A DNA stretch of 64,000 nucleotides from an uncultured Clostridia bacterium (GCA_944362615.1 CALVTM010000007.1:1-64000), one strand, 5' to 3'; shown: positions 27,155-36,529, numbered from the stretch's first letter. Translations and numbers: made by a program. Notes: generated from the sequence alone by a model not told the origin.

Positions 27155-29422
27155 TCAAACGGTTCCGTCAGTGCAGCGGACAGTATAATCACCGGTGTCG
27201 CGATCCCAGTTCGAGCCGAAAGTTATGGCTTTCCAATCCTCGGTAGTTCCGTTGTATACTATTTCGGTGAGTGAAGAGCAACCGGAGAACGCATAGCTGT
27301 CTATGGTCTCCACATCGGCTGATATTGTCACGCTTTTCAGGGATAAGCAGTCCTCAAACGTATACTTTCCGATACGGCGCACTCCCTCGGGCAGCGTTAT
27401 GCTCGTGAGACTTTCGCAACCGGAGAACGCGCTATCCTTAATATAAGTTACGCTTTCGGGCAATACAATGTCCGTCATTCTGCAGCCGAAGAACGCTCCG
27501 TCACCGATACCGGTCAAACCGTCGGGCAGCGTAATATCCGTGAGCATGTCGCAGCCATAGAATGCGCCGTCGCCTATAACGGTTACTTTATCCGGGATCA
27601 CGATCTCGGTAAGACCGATGCAGTTATAGAACGCATAATCACCTACGCCGGTAACATTTCCGGAAAGCGTTACACTTGTTAGCTCGCTGCAATTATAAAA
27701 CGTGTAACCGCCGAATCCGATCACGCTTTCGGGAAGCGTGATGCTCGTGAGCGCGGAATTTTCAAAAGCGCCGCCCTGTATGAATTTTGTACTCTCATGC
27801 ACGTCACAGCTTTCTGCCGCCTCACTCTTTGCTTCAGTCAATATAAGATAAGGATTATCATCATTGCCGAGATAATATGCGTTGTCGTACTCGCTGAACG
27901 CAAGCGAATCGCAATCGGTAAATACCCAGTCACCGAAGCTCGTCAGACCGCCCGGAACAGATATGTCGGTAAGACCGGTGCAGCCCATAAACGCATAGTC
28001 CCCTATGCTGACCAGGCTGTCCGGTAGAGCTATACCCGCAAGAGAGGTGCAGTTATTGAACGCCGAATCCCCTATCGCAGATAAGCGGGCAGGAAGCGTT
28101 ACGGTTGAAAGTGAACCGCAGGAATAAAAAGCATTGTCCCATATGGCAGTCACACCGTCCGGAATAATGATGCTTTCAAGATAGCGGCAGTTTTCAAACG
28201 CCGACATCCCTATGCTTGTTACGCTCTCCGGCAAAGTGATGTCCGTCAGTGAATTGCAAGCATAGAAAGCGGAATTTCCGATAAGCGTCACGCCTTCCGG
28301 TATAGTGATATCGCTGATGCCGCTCTCGTAGAATGTATAGCTCTCTATCCTTTTCACTCCGCCCGGGATCTCTATGCTCTTAAGAGACGTGCAACCCGTA
28401 AACGCCGCGCTTCCGATGCCGGTGACTCCGTTCGGGATCGTAACATCCGACAGTGAACGGCAATAGTTGAACGCGCCACCCTGTATGAACTTAGTGTTCT
28501 CGTTTATTTCGCAGCTCTGAATGGTATCATCTGCCACTTCTATAAGAACCATATAATGATTATCGTCATTACCGACATAATGTGCGTTGTCGTAAGTGTA
28601 AACCTCCATCCAGTTACACCCCTCGAACACATAATCGCCGATATGCTTTATACCGTCCGGTATCGAGATACTGTCAAGATAACCGCATCCGGAAAATGCC
28701 GCGTTCATTATCACTCTCGTGCTATCGTGTATATCACAGCTATCGATCATAAGATTTTCGGACTTTACAAGCACAAGATAAGGATTCGTTCCGTTACCGA
28801 TATAGTCAGCATTGCCGTAGTTGTTATAAGTAAGCGAAGAGCATCCGGTAAACGCGTTGTTCCCGATGTACTCTATGTTGTCTGATACTGAAATTTCCGA
28901 CAGCTTACCGCAATCATTAAACGCACGCTCCCCTATGCTTGTCACGCTTTCCAGTGAAATGCGCTCGAGCGAACTGCATCCGTCGAACGCATATACTCCT
29001 ACGCTCTTTACGCTCGCAGGGACGGTAACGCTCGTAAGCAGGTCGCAGCCGCTGAACGCATAGTCCTCCACAGCCGTGACCGGCAACCCGTTGTACGATG
29101 AAGGTATGGAAATGTTAGCACCTGCTGCCTTGCCGATACCGCTGACCGAGTAGCTCGTACCGTCGCCGGACAGCGTGAACTCCAGACCGGTTGTGTCTGC
29201 AAGCACATAATGGCAGACCGTACAAACGCCGTTACTGAATGTATGCTCTGCTTTATCGCTTACCTCTCCGGTATGCTCGCATGTCGCCGCGTGCCAATGA
29301 TAAGTTTCATCGGATGACCATTCTTCCGAATAAGTATGTTCATGGCCGCCGCACGCTGTGACAAACAGCATACAAACAAAAAGGCATACCATGCCCGATA
29401 CAATTAAAAATTTTCTTTTCAT
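27155..29422 (-). CDS. BspA-type leucine-rich-repeat surface lipoprotein
   Basis: A 755-residue secreted lipoprotein. The signal peptide has a lipobox-like VTAC with Cys24 followed by GG. Residues 26-75 form a His/Cys-rich zinc-ribbon-like module (HEHTYSEEW.., HWHAATCEH, then CTVCHYVL) common in gut Clostridia surface proteins. From about 100 on there are some 25 repeats of the LRR_5 type (AFSGCDLLTSVTVPASVKSVGVYAF pattern, 23 residues). They are broken in three places by a related insert with YVGNDDN.Y and E.TKFIQGGAF. BspA-like proteins bind host or microbial surfaces; the ligand is unknown here. The start has AGGGG upstream. Monocistronic. Confidence 0.9.
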   Translation of the reverse strand: MKRKFLIVSGMVCLFVCMLFVTACGGHEHTYSEEWSSDETYHWHAATCEHTGEVSDKAEHTFSNGVCTVCHYVLADTTGLEFTLSGDGTSYSVSGIGKAAGANISIPSSYNGLPVTAVEDYAFSGCDLLTSVTVPASVKSVGVYAFDGCSSLERISLESVTSIGERAFNDCGKLSEISVSDNIEYIGNNAFTGCSSLTYNNYGNADYIGNGTNPYLVLVKSENLMIDSCDIHDSTRVIMNAAFSGCGYLDSISIPDGIKHIGDYVFEGCNWMEVYTYDNAHYVGNDDNHYMVLIEVADDTIQSCEINENTKFIQGGAFNYCRSLSDVTIPNGVTGIGSAAFTGCTSLKSIEIPGGVKRIESYTFYESGISDITIPEGVTLIGNSAFYACNSLTDITLPESVTSIGMSAFENCRYLESIIIPDGVTAIWDNAFYSCGSLSTVTLPARLSAIGDSAFNNCTSLAGIALPDSLVSIGDYAFMGCTGLTDISVPGGLTSFGDWVFTDCDSLAFSEYDNAYYLGNDDNPYLILTEAKSEAAESCDVHESTKFIQGGAFENSALTSITLPESVIGFGGYTFYNCSELTSVTLSGNVTGVGDYAFYNCIGLTEIVIPDKVTVIGDGAFYGCDMLTDITLPDGLTGIGDGAFFGCRMTDIVLPESVTYIKDSAFSGCESLTSITLPEGVRRIGKYTFEDCLSLKSVTISADVETIDSYAFSGCSSLTEIVYNGTTEDWKAITFGSNWDRDTGDYTVRCTDGTV

Positions 29423-29680
29423 GTTTACCCCTGAAGGTACAGCTATTACGCTATAACTCCATAACTATAAAATTTTATATCACCGGTCAAGTATGACCGA
29501 CAATCACATATTTGCACTTCAGCGTGCCTGAAAAGCCGCAAGTATATTTTTATGCTTTTTCAAACGACGCTATACGTTTCTGAGTATAACATAATCCGGC
29601 GGGAAATGCAAGACAATATCATTCAATAGAGTCCGCAGAAATAAAAATGTGCGCCTGTTTCTTTTTTTTCCGTAAAAAAT

Positions 29681-29746
29681 TTGACAGCCGAATAAAAAAG
29701 TGCTATAATCCATATAGTTAAAATTTTTTAAGTAAATTATTTTAAC
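29681..29746 (+). promoter_or_regulatory. Promoter and palindromic operator of the MarR-DegV operon
   Basis: TTGACA (29681-29686), 17-bp spacer, TATAAT (29704-29709), then a dyad GTTAAAAT (29717-29724) and ATTTTAAC (29739-29746) over the start region. A repressor bound there would block transcription; the MarR-type product next door is the natural candidate. The stretch 29423-29680 shows no other feature I can support. Confidence 0.75.
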
Positions 29747-29839
29747 TTGTTTGCCGCAACTGACGCATATGCCGATCGTACAACGGTAATTCGCGCGACT
29801 GACCGAACATACCATAATACCATATACACGGGAGAAAAT

Positions 29840-30301
29840 ATGAACGCAGATACGAAAATGAATATTGAACGGGATTTTGAAATAATCTATAATGAATTCC
29901 GGTTGCAGCTTTACAAGCACATATTCGGGATCATCGGCGAAAGATCCGGTTCACTGTCCGCGACGGAATACTTTAGCGCGGAAGTCGTATACCTGCTCGG
30001 CAATCCGACCGTAACCGAATTCGCAGATTATCTTAATATCTCCTCCCCGAATGCCGCGTACAAGGTGCGCTCCCTTATCGAAAAAGGATACCTTGTCAAA
30101 ACGCAGACTGACGATAAACGCAGTTACAGACTGTCGGTCACGGATAAATTCACAAAGTACTATCACAAGGAAGACAGTTACGGAACTTATATAACCAAAA
30201 TGCTTGAAGAGCGTCTGAATGATGAGGAATTGGAATACGTCAGCCGTATTTTCAGACGGTATATCGAGCAAATAAATATTGAAAAGAAAAAGGAAGACTG
30301 A
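29840..30301 (+). CDS. MarR-family transcription regulator
   Basis: A 153-residue winged-helix regulator. The start MNADTKMNIE follows GGGAGA at 6 bp; an earlier in-frame start has no site. The wHTH spans about 50-110 (LLGNPTVTEFADYLNISSPNAAYKVRSLIEKGYL, then the wing TDDKRSYRLSVTDKF), with long N- and C-terminal helices for dimerisation. It ends 1 bp before the DegV gene, so it probably controls fatty-acid binding or uptake together with itself, as MarR-type FabT does in streptococci. That link is inference. Confidence 0.9.
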   Translation: MNADTKMNIERDFEIIYNEFRLQLYKHIFGIIGERSGSLSATEYFSAEVVYLLGNPTVTEFADYLNISSPNAAYKVRSLIEKGYLVKTQTDDKRSYRLSVTDKFTKYYHKEDSYGTYITKMLEERLNDEELEYVSRIFRRYIEQINIEKKKED

Positions 30302-30302
30302 T

Positions 30303-31139
30303 ATGTTAAAAATCATTACCGACTCTTCAGCAAATCTTACGGCAGAAGAAGCGGAATCCATGGGAATCAAGGTACTGCCTTTCCCAGTGATCTTCGGTGA
30401 AAGAACATTTCTTGACGGAGTAAATCTGTCAACAGACGAGTTTTACAGGATGCTCGCAAACGATCCCGATCATCCGCATACGTCGCAGATCAATGTTGCG
30501 CAGTTTGAAGAGGTATTTTCCGGAGTAAAACCGGACGACGAAGTTATCGTGATACTGCTCTCCTCCGCTCTTTCGGGAACAGTGAACAGCGCGCGCATAG
30601 CGAAGGAAAACCTCAAACTCGACAATATACATATTTACGACTCTTTCGGCGCGACCGTTATGGAAAAGATGCTGGTACTTGCCGCATACAGAAATCGCGA
30701 CAAAACCCCGAAACAGGTCATATCCATACTTGACGATCTCCGCTCCCGCATGGAAATTTACGCCATCGTCGATACGCTCGAATATCTTTACAAGGGCGGC
30801 AGGCTCAAAAAAAGCGCAGCAACGCTCGGCAAGATATTCCGGATAAAGCCTATAGTCACCGTATCGAAAGACGGTTTCGTCGAGCTTTGCGGCAAGGCAA
30901 TCGGTACCGCGGCGGCTATCAAGAATGTAGCTAAGCGCATTGAAACCGTTGGTATCGATCCCGATTATCCGCCATGCTATATCTATTCCGCGGATAATGA
31001 GCTTTGCAGACGCATGGTCAGCGTAATTGACCCGGATAATGCCGATAAGTGCGTCGCAAACGCATCCAACCTCTGCCCCGTTATCGGAGTGCATATAGGT
31101 CACGGCGCCGCCGGCATCTGCTTCATACGCAAAAAATAA
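30303..31139 (+). CDS. DegV/FakB-family fatty-acid-binding protein
   Basis: Binds a fatty acid and presents it to the FakA kinase for phosphorylation and entry into phospholipids; known for the FakB branch of DegV proteins. It has 278 residues from MLKIITDSSANL. Two lobes are seen: an EDD domain with ITDSSANLT and SSALSGTVNSARIA, the loop that holds the carboxylate, and a second lobe from about 155 (YLYKGGRLKKSAATLGKIFRIKPIV). It ends in HIGHGAAGICFI. Ribosome site AAGGAAG. Coupled to the MarR gene. No fakA is present in the window. Confidence 0.93.
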   Translation: MLKIITDSSANLTAEEAESMGIKVLPFPVIFGERTFLDGVNLSTDEFYRMLANDPDHPHTSQINVAQFEEVFSGVKPDDEVIVILLSSALSGTVNSARIAKENLKLDNIHIYDSFGATVMEKMLVLAAYRNRDKTPKQVISILDDLRSRMEIYAIVDTLEYLYKGGRLKKSAATLGKIFRIKPIVTVSKDGFVELCGKAIGTAAAIKNVAKRIETVGIDPDYPPCYIYSADNELCRRMVSVIDPDNADKCVANASNLCPVIGVHIGHGAAGICFIRKK

Positions 31140-31225
31140 CGATGGACTCCATCGGAAATATGCCGCTCAATGTATATTTCCATTATATATTTCTGTAGCT
31201 GAAACAACCCTTAAATTTGTAACGC

Positions 31226-31258
31226 AAAAAGCATACCCGTTTTACAGGTATGCTTTTT
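31226..31258. terminator. Bidirectional terminator between DegV and MBL genes
   Basis: AAAAAGCATACC and GGTATGCTTTTT with a 9-base loop, T-runs on both strands. The stop codon of the MBL gene lies within the right arm. Confidence 0.85.
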
Positions 31259-31913
31259 CGTCGCTCTTATTAACCGGTATCATTGCCGGCCGGTCTCTCT
31301 TTACGTATATCGGCCTGCCGTGTCCGGGATATATCGTCGTGATACGCTCATCCTCCGTTATACGTCGGTATGACGCATCGGCGGCTTCCTTGTCGTAATA
31401 GCTTTTCGCTCTGCATGCCGTAAAAATATTCGATACGGCATCTCCGGCTATCAGCGCTCCGTCATAATAAACGCCCATGGATCCCGGCGTATGACCGGGC
31501 AGCGCGTACGCCTCGCCTTCAGCTCCGAACGCGGTCAGATCGAGCTTGTCGCACAATTCCACAGACGGACTGAACGCGGGTATCCTGCGCTTTATGTTTC
31601 TCCGCGACATCCACAGCATTGCCCTGCCCGTGAACGTGTCAGCTTCCATGCGCACGTATTCGTAATTGAACAGAAACGGTATATCAGCAGAATTTACAGC
31701 TATCGGCACTTTCAGCGCATCAGCAAGCCGCGCCGCCCCCGCAACGTGATCGTAATGACAATGCGTAAGCACTATCAGCTTTACGCCGAGCTCGGATGCA
31801 CGCCTGCAAATACGGTCGAAATACTTTTCCGTAGCGGTATCGACAAGCGAACAACTGCCGCGCTTTCCGACTATGTAGCAATTGACATTGCCGCATACTA
31901 TCCGCTCTACCAT
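31242..31913 (-). CDS. Metallo-beta-lactamase-fold hydrolase
   Basis: A 223-residue MBL-fold metalloenzyme, probably a thioester or phosphodiester hydrolase of the glyoxalase-II-like group. The metal motif is THCHYDHVAG near residue 50-59; LPGHTPGSMGVY gives the next His (near 140), AGDAV the bridging Asp and YPGHG the last His. It lies 4 bp after the valS stop and is probably read from the valS mRNA. There is no good ribosome site, in line with translational coupling. Substrate unknown. Confidence 0.9.
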   Translation of the reverse strand: MVERIVCGNVNCYIVGKRGSCSLVDTATEKYFDRICRRASELGVKLIVLTHCHYDHVAGAARLADALKVPIAVNSADIPFLFNYEYVRMEADTFTGRAMLWMSRRNIKRRIPAFSPSVELCDKLDLTAFGAEGEAYALPGHTPGSMGVYYDGALIAGDAVSNIFTACRAKSYYDKEAADASYRRITEDERITTIYPGHGRPIYVKRDRPAMIPVNKSDEKAYL

Positions 31914-31917
31914 GCCG

Positions 31918-34554
31918 TCACTTGCCCGCTGCCGCTTTTATCTCCGCTATCTTTGCTTCGAGTGCGGATATACGATCGGTGAATTTGGCAACCTTTTCTT
32001 TCTCGGATTCGACCAATGCTTTCGGCGCTTTCGCAACGAACTTCTCGTTCGCAAGTTTGCCCTGCGCGCGCTCAAGTTCACTGCGGGCGTTCTCCAGCTC
32101 TCCGCCCAGACGCTCCAGCTCTTTATCGTAGTCCATGAGCTCGCCCATCGGAATGTATATCTCGCCGAGCGTCGTAACGATAGCAGTGCAACCGTCCGGT
32201 TTGCTCTCCGTTTCGGTAACCGTCGTTCCGGACGCAAGTTTGACAAGATATTCGCCCGCCTTTTTTATGATGCCGTCGGCTGCCGGAGAAACATGAACAT
32301 AAAGCTCCGTACGCCTGGAAGGCTTTACGCCCGTTTCGGCACGCAATGCGCGTACTGCGCGGATAGCGTCCATGACCATTTCCATAGCACGCGCATCCTT
32401 CGGATGACTCTTAAGCGCTTTGGGATCGGGATAAGCGGATATCATTATATCCTCCGCTTCACGCGCCTCCGCCGGTATGTTCTGATAGATCTCCGCTGTG
32501 ATGAACGGAATGATCGGATGTGCAAGCTTGAGTATATCGCTGAGTACGCGCACAAGCACGCTTATCGTGTACTGCTTCTTCTTTTCGTCCGAAGAGTACA
32601 GTGATACTTTGGAAAGCTCTATATACCAGTCGCAGAACTCGCTCCATATGAAGTCGTAAAGCTTATTCGCGGCAAGACCGACTTCATAACGCTCCATGTA
32701 CTTCGTGACTTCGGTTATCGTGCGGTTGAGTCTCGTTATTATCCACTTATCCGCAAGAGTAAGACGCACTTTCTCTATCGGAAGTATTTCCGTCTCACCG
32801 ACATTCATGAGTACGAATCTTGCAGCGTTCCATATCTTGTTCATAAAGTTACGGAAACTTTCCTGCTTTTTGTCCGAATACTTGATGTCGCCGCCCGCAG
32901 ATACGCCGCTTATCAACGAAATACGCAGCACGTCCGCACCCGCCTCGTCTATGATCTCAAGCGGGTCTATTCCGTTGCCCAGACTCTTGGACAGCTTTCT
33001 GCCCAGCTCGTCACGGACAAGACCGTGTATAAGTACCGTGTCAAACGGCTTTTCTTTGATGAACTCCAGTCCGGAGTATATCATTCTCGCAACCCAGAAC
33101 GTGATTATGTCGTATGCGGTCACAAGCACGTCCGTCGGATAGAAATACTCAAGGTCGGGCGTCTTTTCCGGCCAGCCCAGCGTAGAGAACGGCCAGAGTG
33201 CGCTCGAGAACCAGGTGTCGAGAACGTCCTCGTCCTGACGCACGGGCGCTCCGCAGGTCGGACACGTCTTTATATCTTCGCGGCTGACGAACTCTCCTCC
33301 GCACTTGTCACAGTAAAATACCGGTATGCGGTGACCCCACCAGAGCTGACGGGAAATGCACCAGTCGCGGATGTTCTCCATCCAGTAAAGATAGTTCTTT
33401 TCAAAACGTCTCGGAACGTACTTGATGTCTCGGTTCTTTACAGCGTCTATAGCGGGCTGCGCAAGCTCTTTCATCTTGACGAACCACTGCTTGGAAACTA
33501 TCGGCTCTATTGCCGACTTGCATCTGTGGCAGTGTCCGACGTTGTGCATATGAACTTCCGTCTTTACCAGCAGTCCGAGCGCTTCAAGGTCTTTTACCAT
33601 AGCGTCGCGCGCTTCATAACGGTCCATGCCCGCATACTTGCCCGCAAGCTCGTTCATGTGTCCGGTATCGTCCATGACGCGCATCACTTCAAGGTTATGA
33701 CGCAAGCCGACTTCAAAGTCGTTCGGATCATGCGCAGGCGTGATCTTGACCGCACCGCTTCCGAACGATTTGTCTACATATTCATCCGCAATAACGGGTA
33801 TCTGTCTGTCGGTGAGCGGCAGGATGAGCATCTTGCCGACAAGCGACGTGTAACGCTTGTCCTTGGGATTGACCGCTACAGCCATATCGCCGAGCAGCGT
33901 TTCCGGACGGGTAGTCGCTACGACTATGCCTTCGCTGCCGTCCGCCGCAGGATAACGGATGTGCCAAAGATGACCTTCCTCCGTTTCGTATTCCACTTCA
34001 GCGTCCGATATAGCCGTTTTACAGTGAGGACAGAGATTTACTATTCTCGCTCCGTGGTAGATCCAGCCCTTTTCATAATAACGTACAAACGCTTCGCGTA
34101 CCGCACGGGTCAGCTTCTTGTCCATGGTGAAAGCAAGACGATCCCAGTCGCAGGATGCGCCCAGTCGCCCCAACTGCTCTATTATACGTCCGCCGTACTT
34201 GTCCTTCCACTCGAAAGCACGACGGAGAAATTCCTCTCGCCCTACCTGCTCTTTGGTAAGTCCCTCTTCCGCCATTTTATCCACGATCTTGACTTCCGTC
34301 GCTATCGAGGCATGGTCGGTACCCGGAAGCCACAACGTTTCATATCCGCGCATACGCTTATAACGTATTATTGAATCCTGTACCGTCATCGTAAGCGCAT
34401 GACCTATATGCAGCTGTCCCGTGATGTTGGGAGGCGGCATCATTATCGTAAAAGGTTTCTTATCCTTGTTAACATGTGCGGAAAAGTACTTCTTCTCCTT
34501 CCACTTGTCGTACAATTTTGTCTCAAACTCTTTGGGATCGAATGTCTTGTTCAT
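31918..34554 (-). CDS. valS: Valyl-tRNA synthetase
   Basis: Charges tRNA-Val with valine. It has 878 residues from MNKTFDPKEF, normal length. Class I motif HIGH lies in PPPNITGQLHIGHAL near 43; the editing domain (about 190-330) has TTRPETLLGD. KMSKS appears as KLSKS in GRKLSKSLGNGIDP near 520. The anticodon-binding domain and the C-terminal tRNA-binding coiled coil (about 810-875) are complete. No T-box leader is possible: the promoter sits directly at the ATG and no Shine-Dalgarno sequence is present, so a leaderless mRNA is likely. The in-frame TTG 9 bp upstream overlaps the -10 box and is not the start. Confidence 0.97.
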   Translation of the reverse strand: MNKTFDPKEFETKLYDKWKEKKYFSAHVNKDKKPFTIMMPPPNITGQLHIGHALTMTVQDSIIRYKRMRGYETLWLPGTDHASIATEVKIVDKMAEEGLTKEQVGREEFLRRAFEWKDKYGGRIIEQLGRLGASCDWDRLAFTMDKKLTRAVREAFVRYYEKGWIYHGARIVNLCPHCKTAISDAEVEYETEEGHLWHIRYPAADGSEGIVVATTRPETLLGDMAVAVNPKDKRYTSLVGKMLILPLTDRQIPVIADEYVDKSFGSGAVKITPAHDPNDFEVGLRHNLEVMRVMDDTGHMNELAGKYAGMDRYEARDAMVKDLEALGLLVKTEVHMHNVGHCHRCKSAIEPIVSKQWFVKMKELAQPAIDAVKNRDIKYVPRRFEKNYLYWMENIRDWCISRQLWWGHRIPVFYCDKCGGEFVSREDIKTCPTCGAPVRQDEDVLDTWFSSALWPFSTLGWPEKTPDLEYFYPTDVLVTAYDIITFWVARMIYSGLEFIKEKPFDTVLIHGLVRDELGRKLSKSLGNGIDPLEIIDEAGADVLRISLISGVSAGGDIKYSDKKQESFRNFMNKIWNAARFVLMNVGETEILPIEKVRLTLADKWIITRLNRTITEVTKYMERYEVGLAANKLYDFIWSEFCDWYIELSKVSLYSSDEKKKQYTISVLVRVLSDILKLAHPIIPFITAEIYQNIPAEAREAEDIMISAYPDPKALKSHPKDARAMEMVMDAIRAVRALRAETGVKPSRRTELYVHVSPAADGIIKKAGEYLVKLASGTTVTETESKPDGCTAIVTTLGEIYIPMGELMDYDKELERLGGELENARSELERAQGKLANEKFVAKAPKALVESEKEKVAKFTDRISALEAKIAEIKAAAGK

Positions 34555-34562
34555 AATAAACA

Positions 34563-34591
34563 ATTATACCACCGTTACACCTCAAATGCAA
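34563..34591 (-). promoter_or_regulatory. Promoter giving a leaderless valS mRNA
   Basis: Minus strand: TTGCAT (34591-34586), 17-bp spacer, TATAAT (34568-34563), then 8 nt (TGTTTATT) to the ATG. Confidence 0.75.
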
Positions 34592-34711
34592 CTGTTTTTT
34601 AAGGCAGTGCATATCGTTTTTCCCTCTTCCGCTTTTTCAAAAGCGCTTACCGCAGATAAGCCGCCGCCTCGTCACTGTCGCTCCCTTGCCCGTTTTCAGC
34701 TCACACACTTC

Positions 34712-34749
34712 TTCATATCGGCATACAATGCTGTATATGAACTTTTTTC
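34712..34749 (+). terminator. Hairpin with T-tract directly before the importer operon
   Basis: TTCATAT (34712-34718) pairs with ATATGAA (34735-34741), and inner GCAT pairs with ATGC; CTTTTTT follows. The T-tract runs straight into AAAGGAG of the solute-binding-protein gene, and no plus-strand gene lies upstream to be terminated. It is therefore a candidate attenuator of this operon. I saw no TPP or other known riboswitch core in the 120 bp upstream. Confidence 0.5.
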
Positions 34750-34766
34750 AAAGGAGACAAAACGGA

Positions 34767-35765
34767 ATGAAAAAGGCAATATCCGTGATCTTTGCCGCAA
34801 TCATCGTGGCGGTAGCCGCGCTTGCGGGCGTAACGGGATGTACGGAAGACAGTACCCGCATACGTCTGTGCGAAGTCACCCACTCGGTATTCTATGCCCC
34901 GCTCTATGTCGCGCTTAATAACGGCTATTTCGAAGAGCGCGGACTGGAAGTCACGCTCACAAATGCGGGCGGGACGGATAAGGTTACAGCCGCACTCGTA
35001 AGCGGCAGCTCCGATATCGGACTTATGGGTCCGGAAGGCGTTATCTATGCCAGCGATATGAATAACGCGCCTGTCGTATTCGGACAGCTGACCAAACGCG
35101 ACGGCTCCTTCCTCGTATCAAAAAAGGATGAGGCGGATACGTTCAAGTGGAGTGATCTCGAAGGCAAGCACGTTCTTGCCGGACGTGTGGGCGGCGTTCC
35201 CGCCATGACAATGCAGTATATCATGAACGGTTACGGATTATATGACGGCGTAAACTGCACTATCAATACGGAAGTTGCTTTCAATATGATGGGGAGCGTT
35301 TTCGACGCCGATGACTCCGTCGACTATACGACGCTGTTTGAACCCACCGCGTCCGAGTTCGAAGCGACCGGTAAGGGCTATATCGTTGCAAGCGTAGGCG
35401 CCGAAAGCGGCGAAGTGCCTTATACCGCTTTCTGTGCGCTCGGCAGCTTCCTTGAGGAAAAACGCGACGTAGCTAAAAGCTTCCTTGAAGCCGTGCGCGA
35501 AGGATATGAGTTCATGTGCGAATCCACGCCCGAAGAAGTAGCCGCCTCTCTTGCCCCCTCGTTCGACGGCACAGATGAAAAGTCGCTCGCTATCGCAGTG
35601 GAAAGCTATCTCGAAATAGACGCATGGTGCTCTACTCCGGTTATGACGGAAGAGTCGCTCGACCGGCTTCAGGAGATCATGAAGAACGCAGGTGAACTGG
35701 ATAAGGAAGTTGCGTTTGAGGATATAGTGGATAATTCCATTGCAGAGGAGATCATGGCGGAATGA
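34767..35765 (+). CDS. ABC importer solute-binding lipoprotein (SsuA/ThiY-like)
   Basis: Extracellular binding protein of an importer for a sulfonate, nitrate-like or thiamine-precursor molecule. It has 332 residues from MKKAISVIFA behind AAAGGAG; farther starts lack a site. The lipobox AGVTGC places the lipid on Cys24 or so. The NMT1/THI5-like fold is seen in VFYAPLYVALNNGYFEERGLEV, then AALVSGSSDIGLMGPEG and LEGKHVLAGRVGGVPAM. It is the first gene of the three-gene operon, overlapping the ATPase by 4 bp. Which of the possible substrates is bound cannot be told. Confidence 0.9.
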   Translation: MKKAISVIFAAIIVAVAALAGVTGCTEDSTRIRLCEVTHSVFYAPLYVALNNGYFEERGLEVTLTNAGGTDKVTAALVSGSSDIGLMGPEGVIYASDMNNAPVVFGQLTKRDGSFLVSKKDEADTFKWSDLEGKHVLAGRVGGVPAMTMQYIMNGYGLYDGVNCTINTEVAFNMMGSVFDADDSVDYTTLFEPTASEFEATGKGYIVASVGAESGEVPYTAFCALGSFLEEKRDVAKSFLEAVREGYEFMCESTPEEVAASLAPSFDGTDEKSLAIAVESYLEIDAWCSTPVMTEESLDRLQEIMKNAGELDKEVAFEDIVDNSIAEEIMAE

Positions 35766-36529
35766 AAGATCTGCTGACGTTGGACGGAGTCGCTCTGTCC
35801 TACCACACCGCCGAAGGAGAAACGGAGGCGCTCCGCAGCGTCTCCTTCTCCGTCCGGCAGGGAGAGTTCCTTTCCATCGTCGGACCGTCCGGCTGCGGTA
35901 AGACCACGATCCTGTCCATTGTCGCAGGTCTGCTCAAACCTACCGCCGGTACAGTCATGCTGGACGGCAGACCTGTCGGCGCGCCGAAAGGCGAAGTGGG
36001 CTACATGCTACAAAGGGATACGTTGTTTGAATGGCTGACCGTTTCGGCAAATACGTTGCTCGGACTGAAGATACAGAAAAAACTTACGGACGAAAGCCGC
36101 GCTTACGCAATGTCGCTCATAAAGAAATACGGTCTCGCGGAATTCGCCGACGACTATCCGACAAGGCTCTCAGGAGGAATGCGTCAACGCGCCGCACTTG
36201 TTCGGACGCTCGCGTTCCGCCCCAAGCTGTTACTGCTTGACGAACCGTTCGGAGCCCTGGATTTCCAGACGCGTACCGACGTTGCTGAGGACGTGCGAAG
36301 TATCATCGCGGCAGAAGGCGTGACGACGCTGCTCGTTACACACGATATTCCCGAAGCCGTTTGCATGGGAGACCGCGTAATTGTAATGTCGCCGCGCCCC
36401 GCTGTCGTTCAGTCGATAGTTGACGTGGATATACCGGGGTCTCCGGCTCAGCGGCGCCCGACGGCAAGAGCGGCGGAACTTGCGGAAGAAATATGGCAGA
36501 GGCTGAAAAGCCCGCCCGAAAATCAATGA
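35762..36529 (+). CDS. ABC importer ATPase (SsuB/TauB/ThiZ-like)
   Basis: A 255-residue ATP-binding subunit. Walker A is GPSGCGKTT near 40, the Q-loop lies in YMLQRDTLFEWLTV, the signature is LSGGMRQRAAL, Walker B is LLLLDEPFGALD and the switch His is in LLVTHDIPEAV. The motif YMLQRDxLxPW-type segment is typical of the nitrate/sulfonate/taurine family. It starts in an ATGA overlap with the binding-protein gene and ends 22 bp before the permease gene. Confidence 0.93.
   Translation: MKDLLTLDGVALSYHTAEGETEALRSVSFSVRQGEFLSIVGPSGCGKTTILSIVAGLLKPTAGTVMLDGRPVGAPKGEVGYMLQRDTLFEWLTVSANTLLGLKIQKKLTDESRAYAMSLIKKYGLAEFADDYPTRLSGGMRQRAALVRTLAFRPKLLLLDEPFGALDFQTRTDVAEDVRSIIAAEGVTTLLVTHDIPEAVCMGDRVIVMSPRPAVVQSIVDVDIPGSPAQRRPTARAAELAEEIWQRLKSPPENQ

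Noticed and set aside
33025-34374. A 449-codon frame antisense to valS
   Set aside because: Shadow of the valS coding strand; no start signal and no family resemblance.
34563-34766. T-box leader for valS or TPP riboswitch for the importer operon
   Set aside because: The valS promoter lies at its ATG, leaving no leader, and no TPP core (CTGAGA with the second conserved segment) was found on the plus strand.
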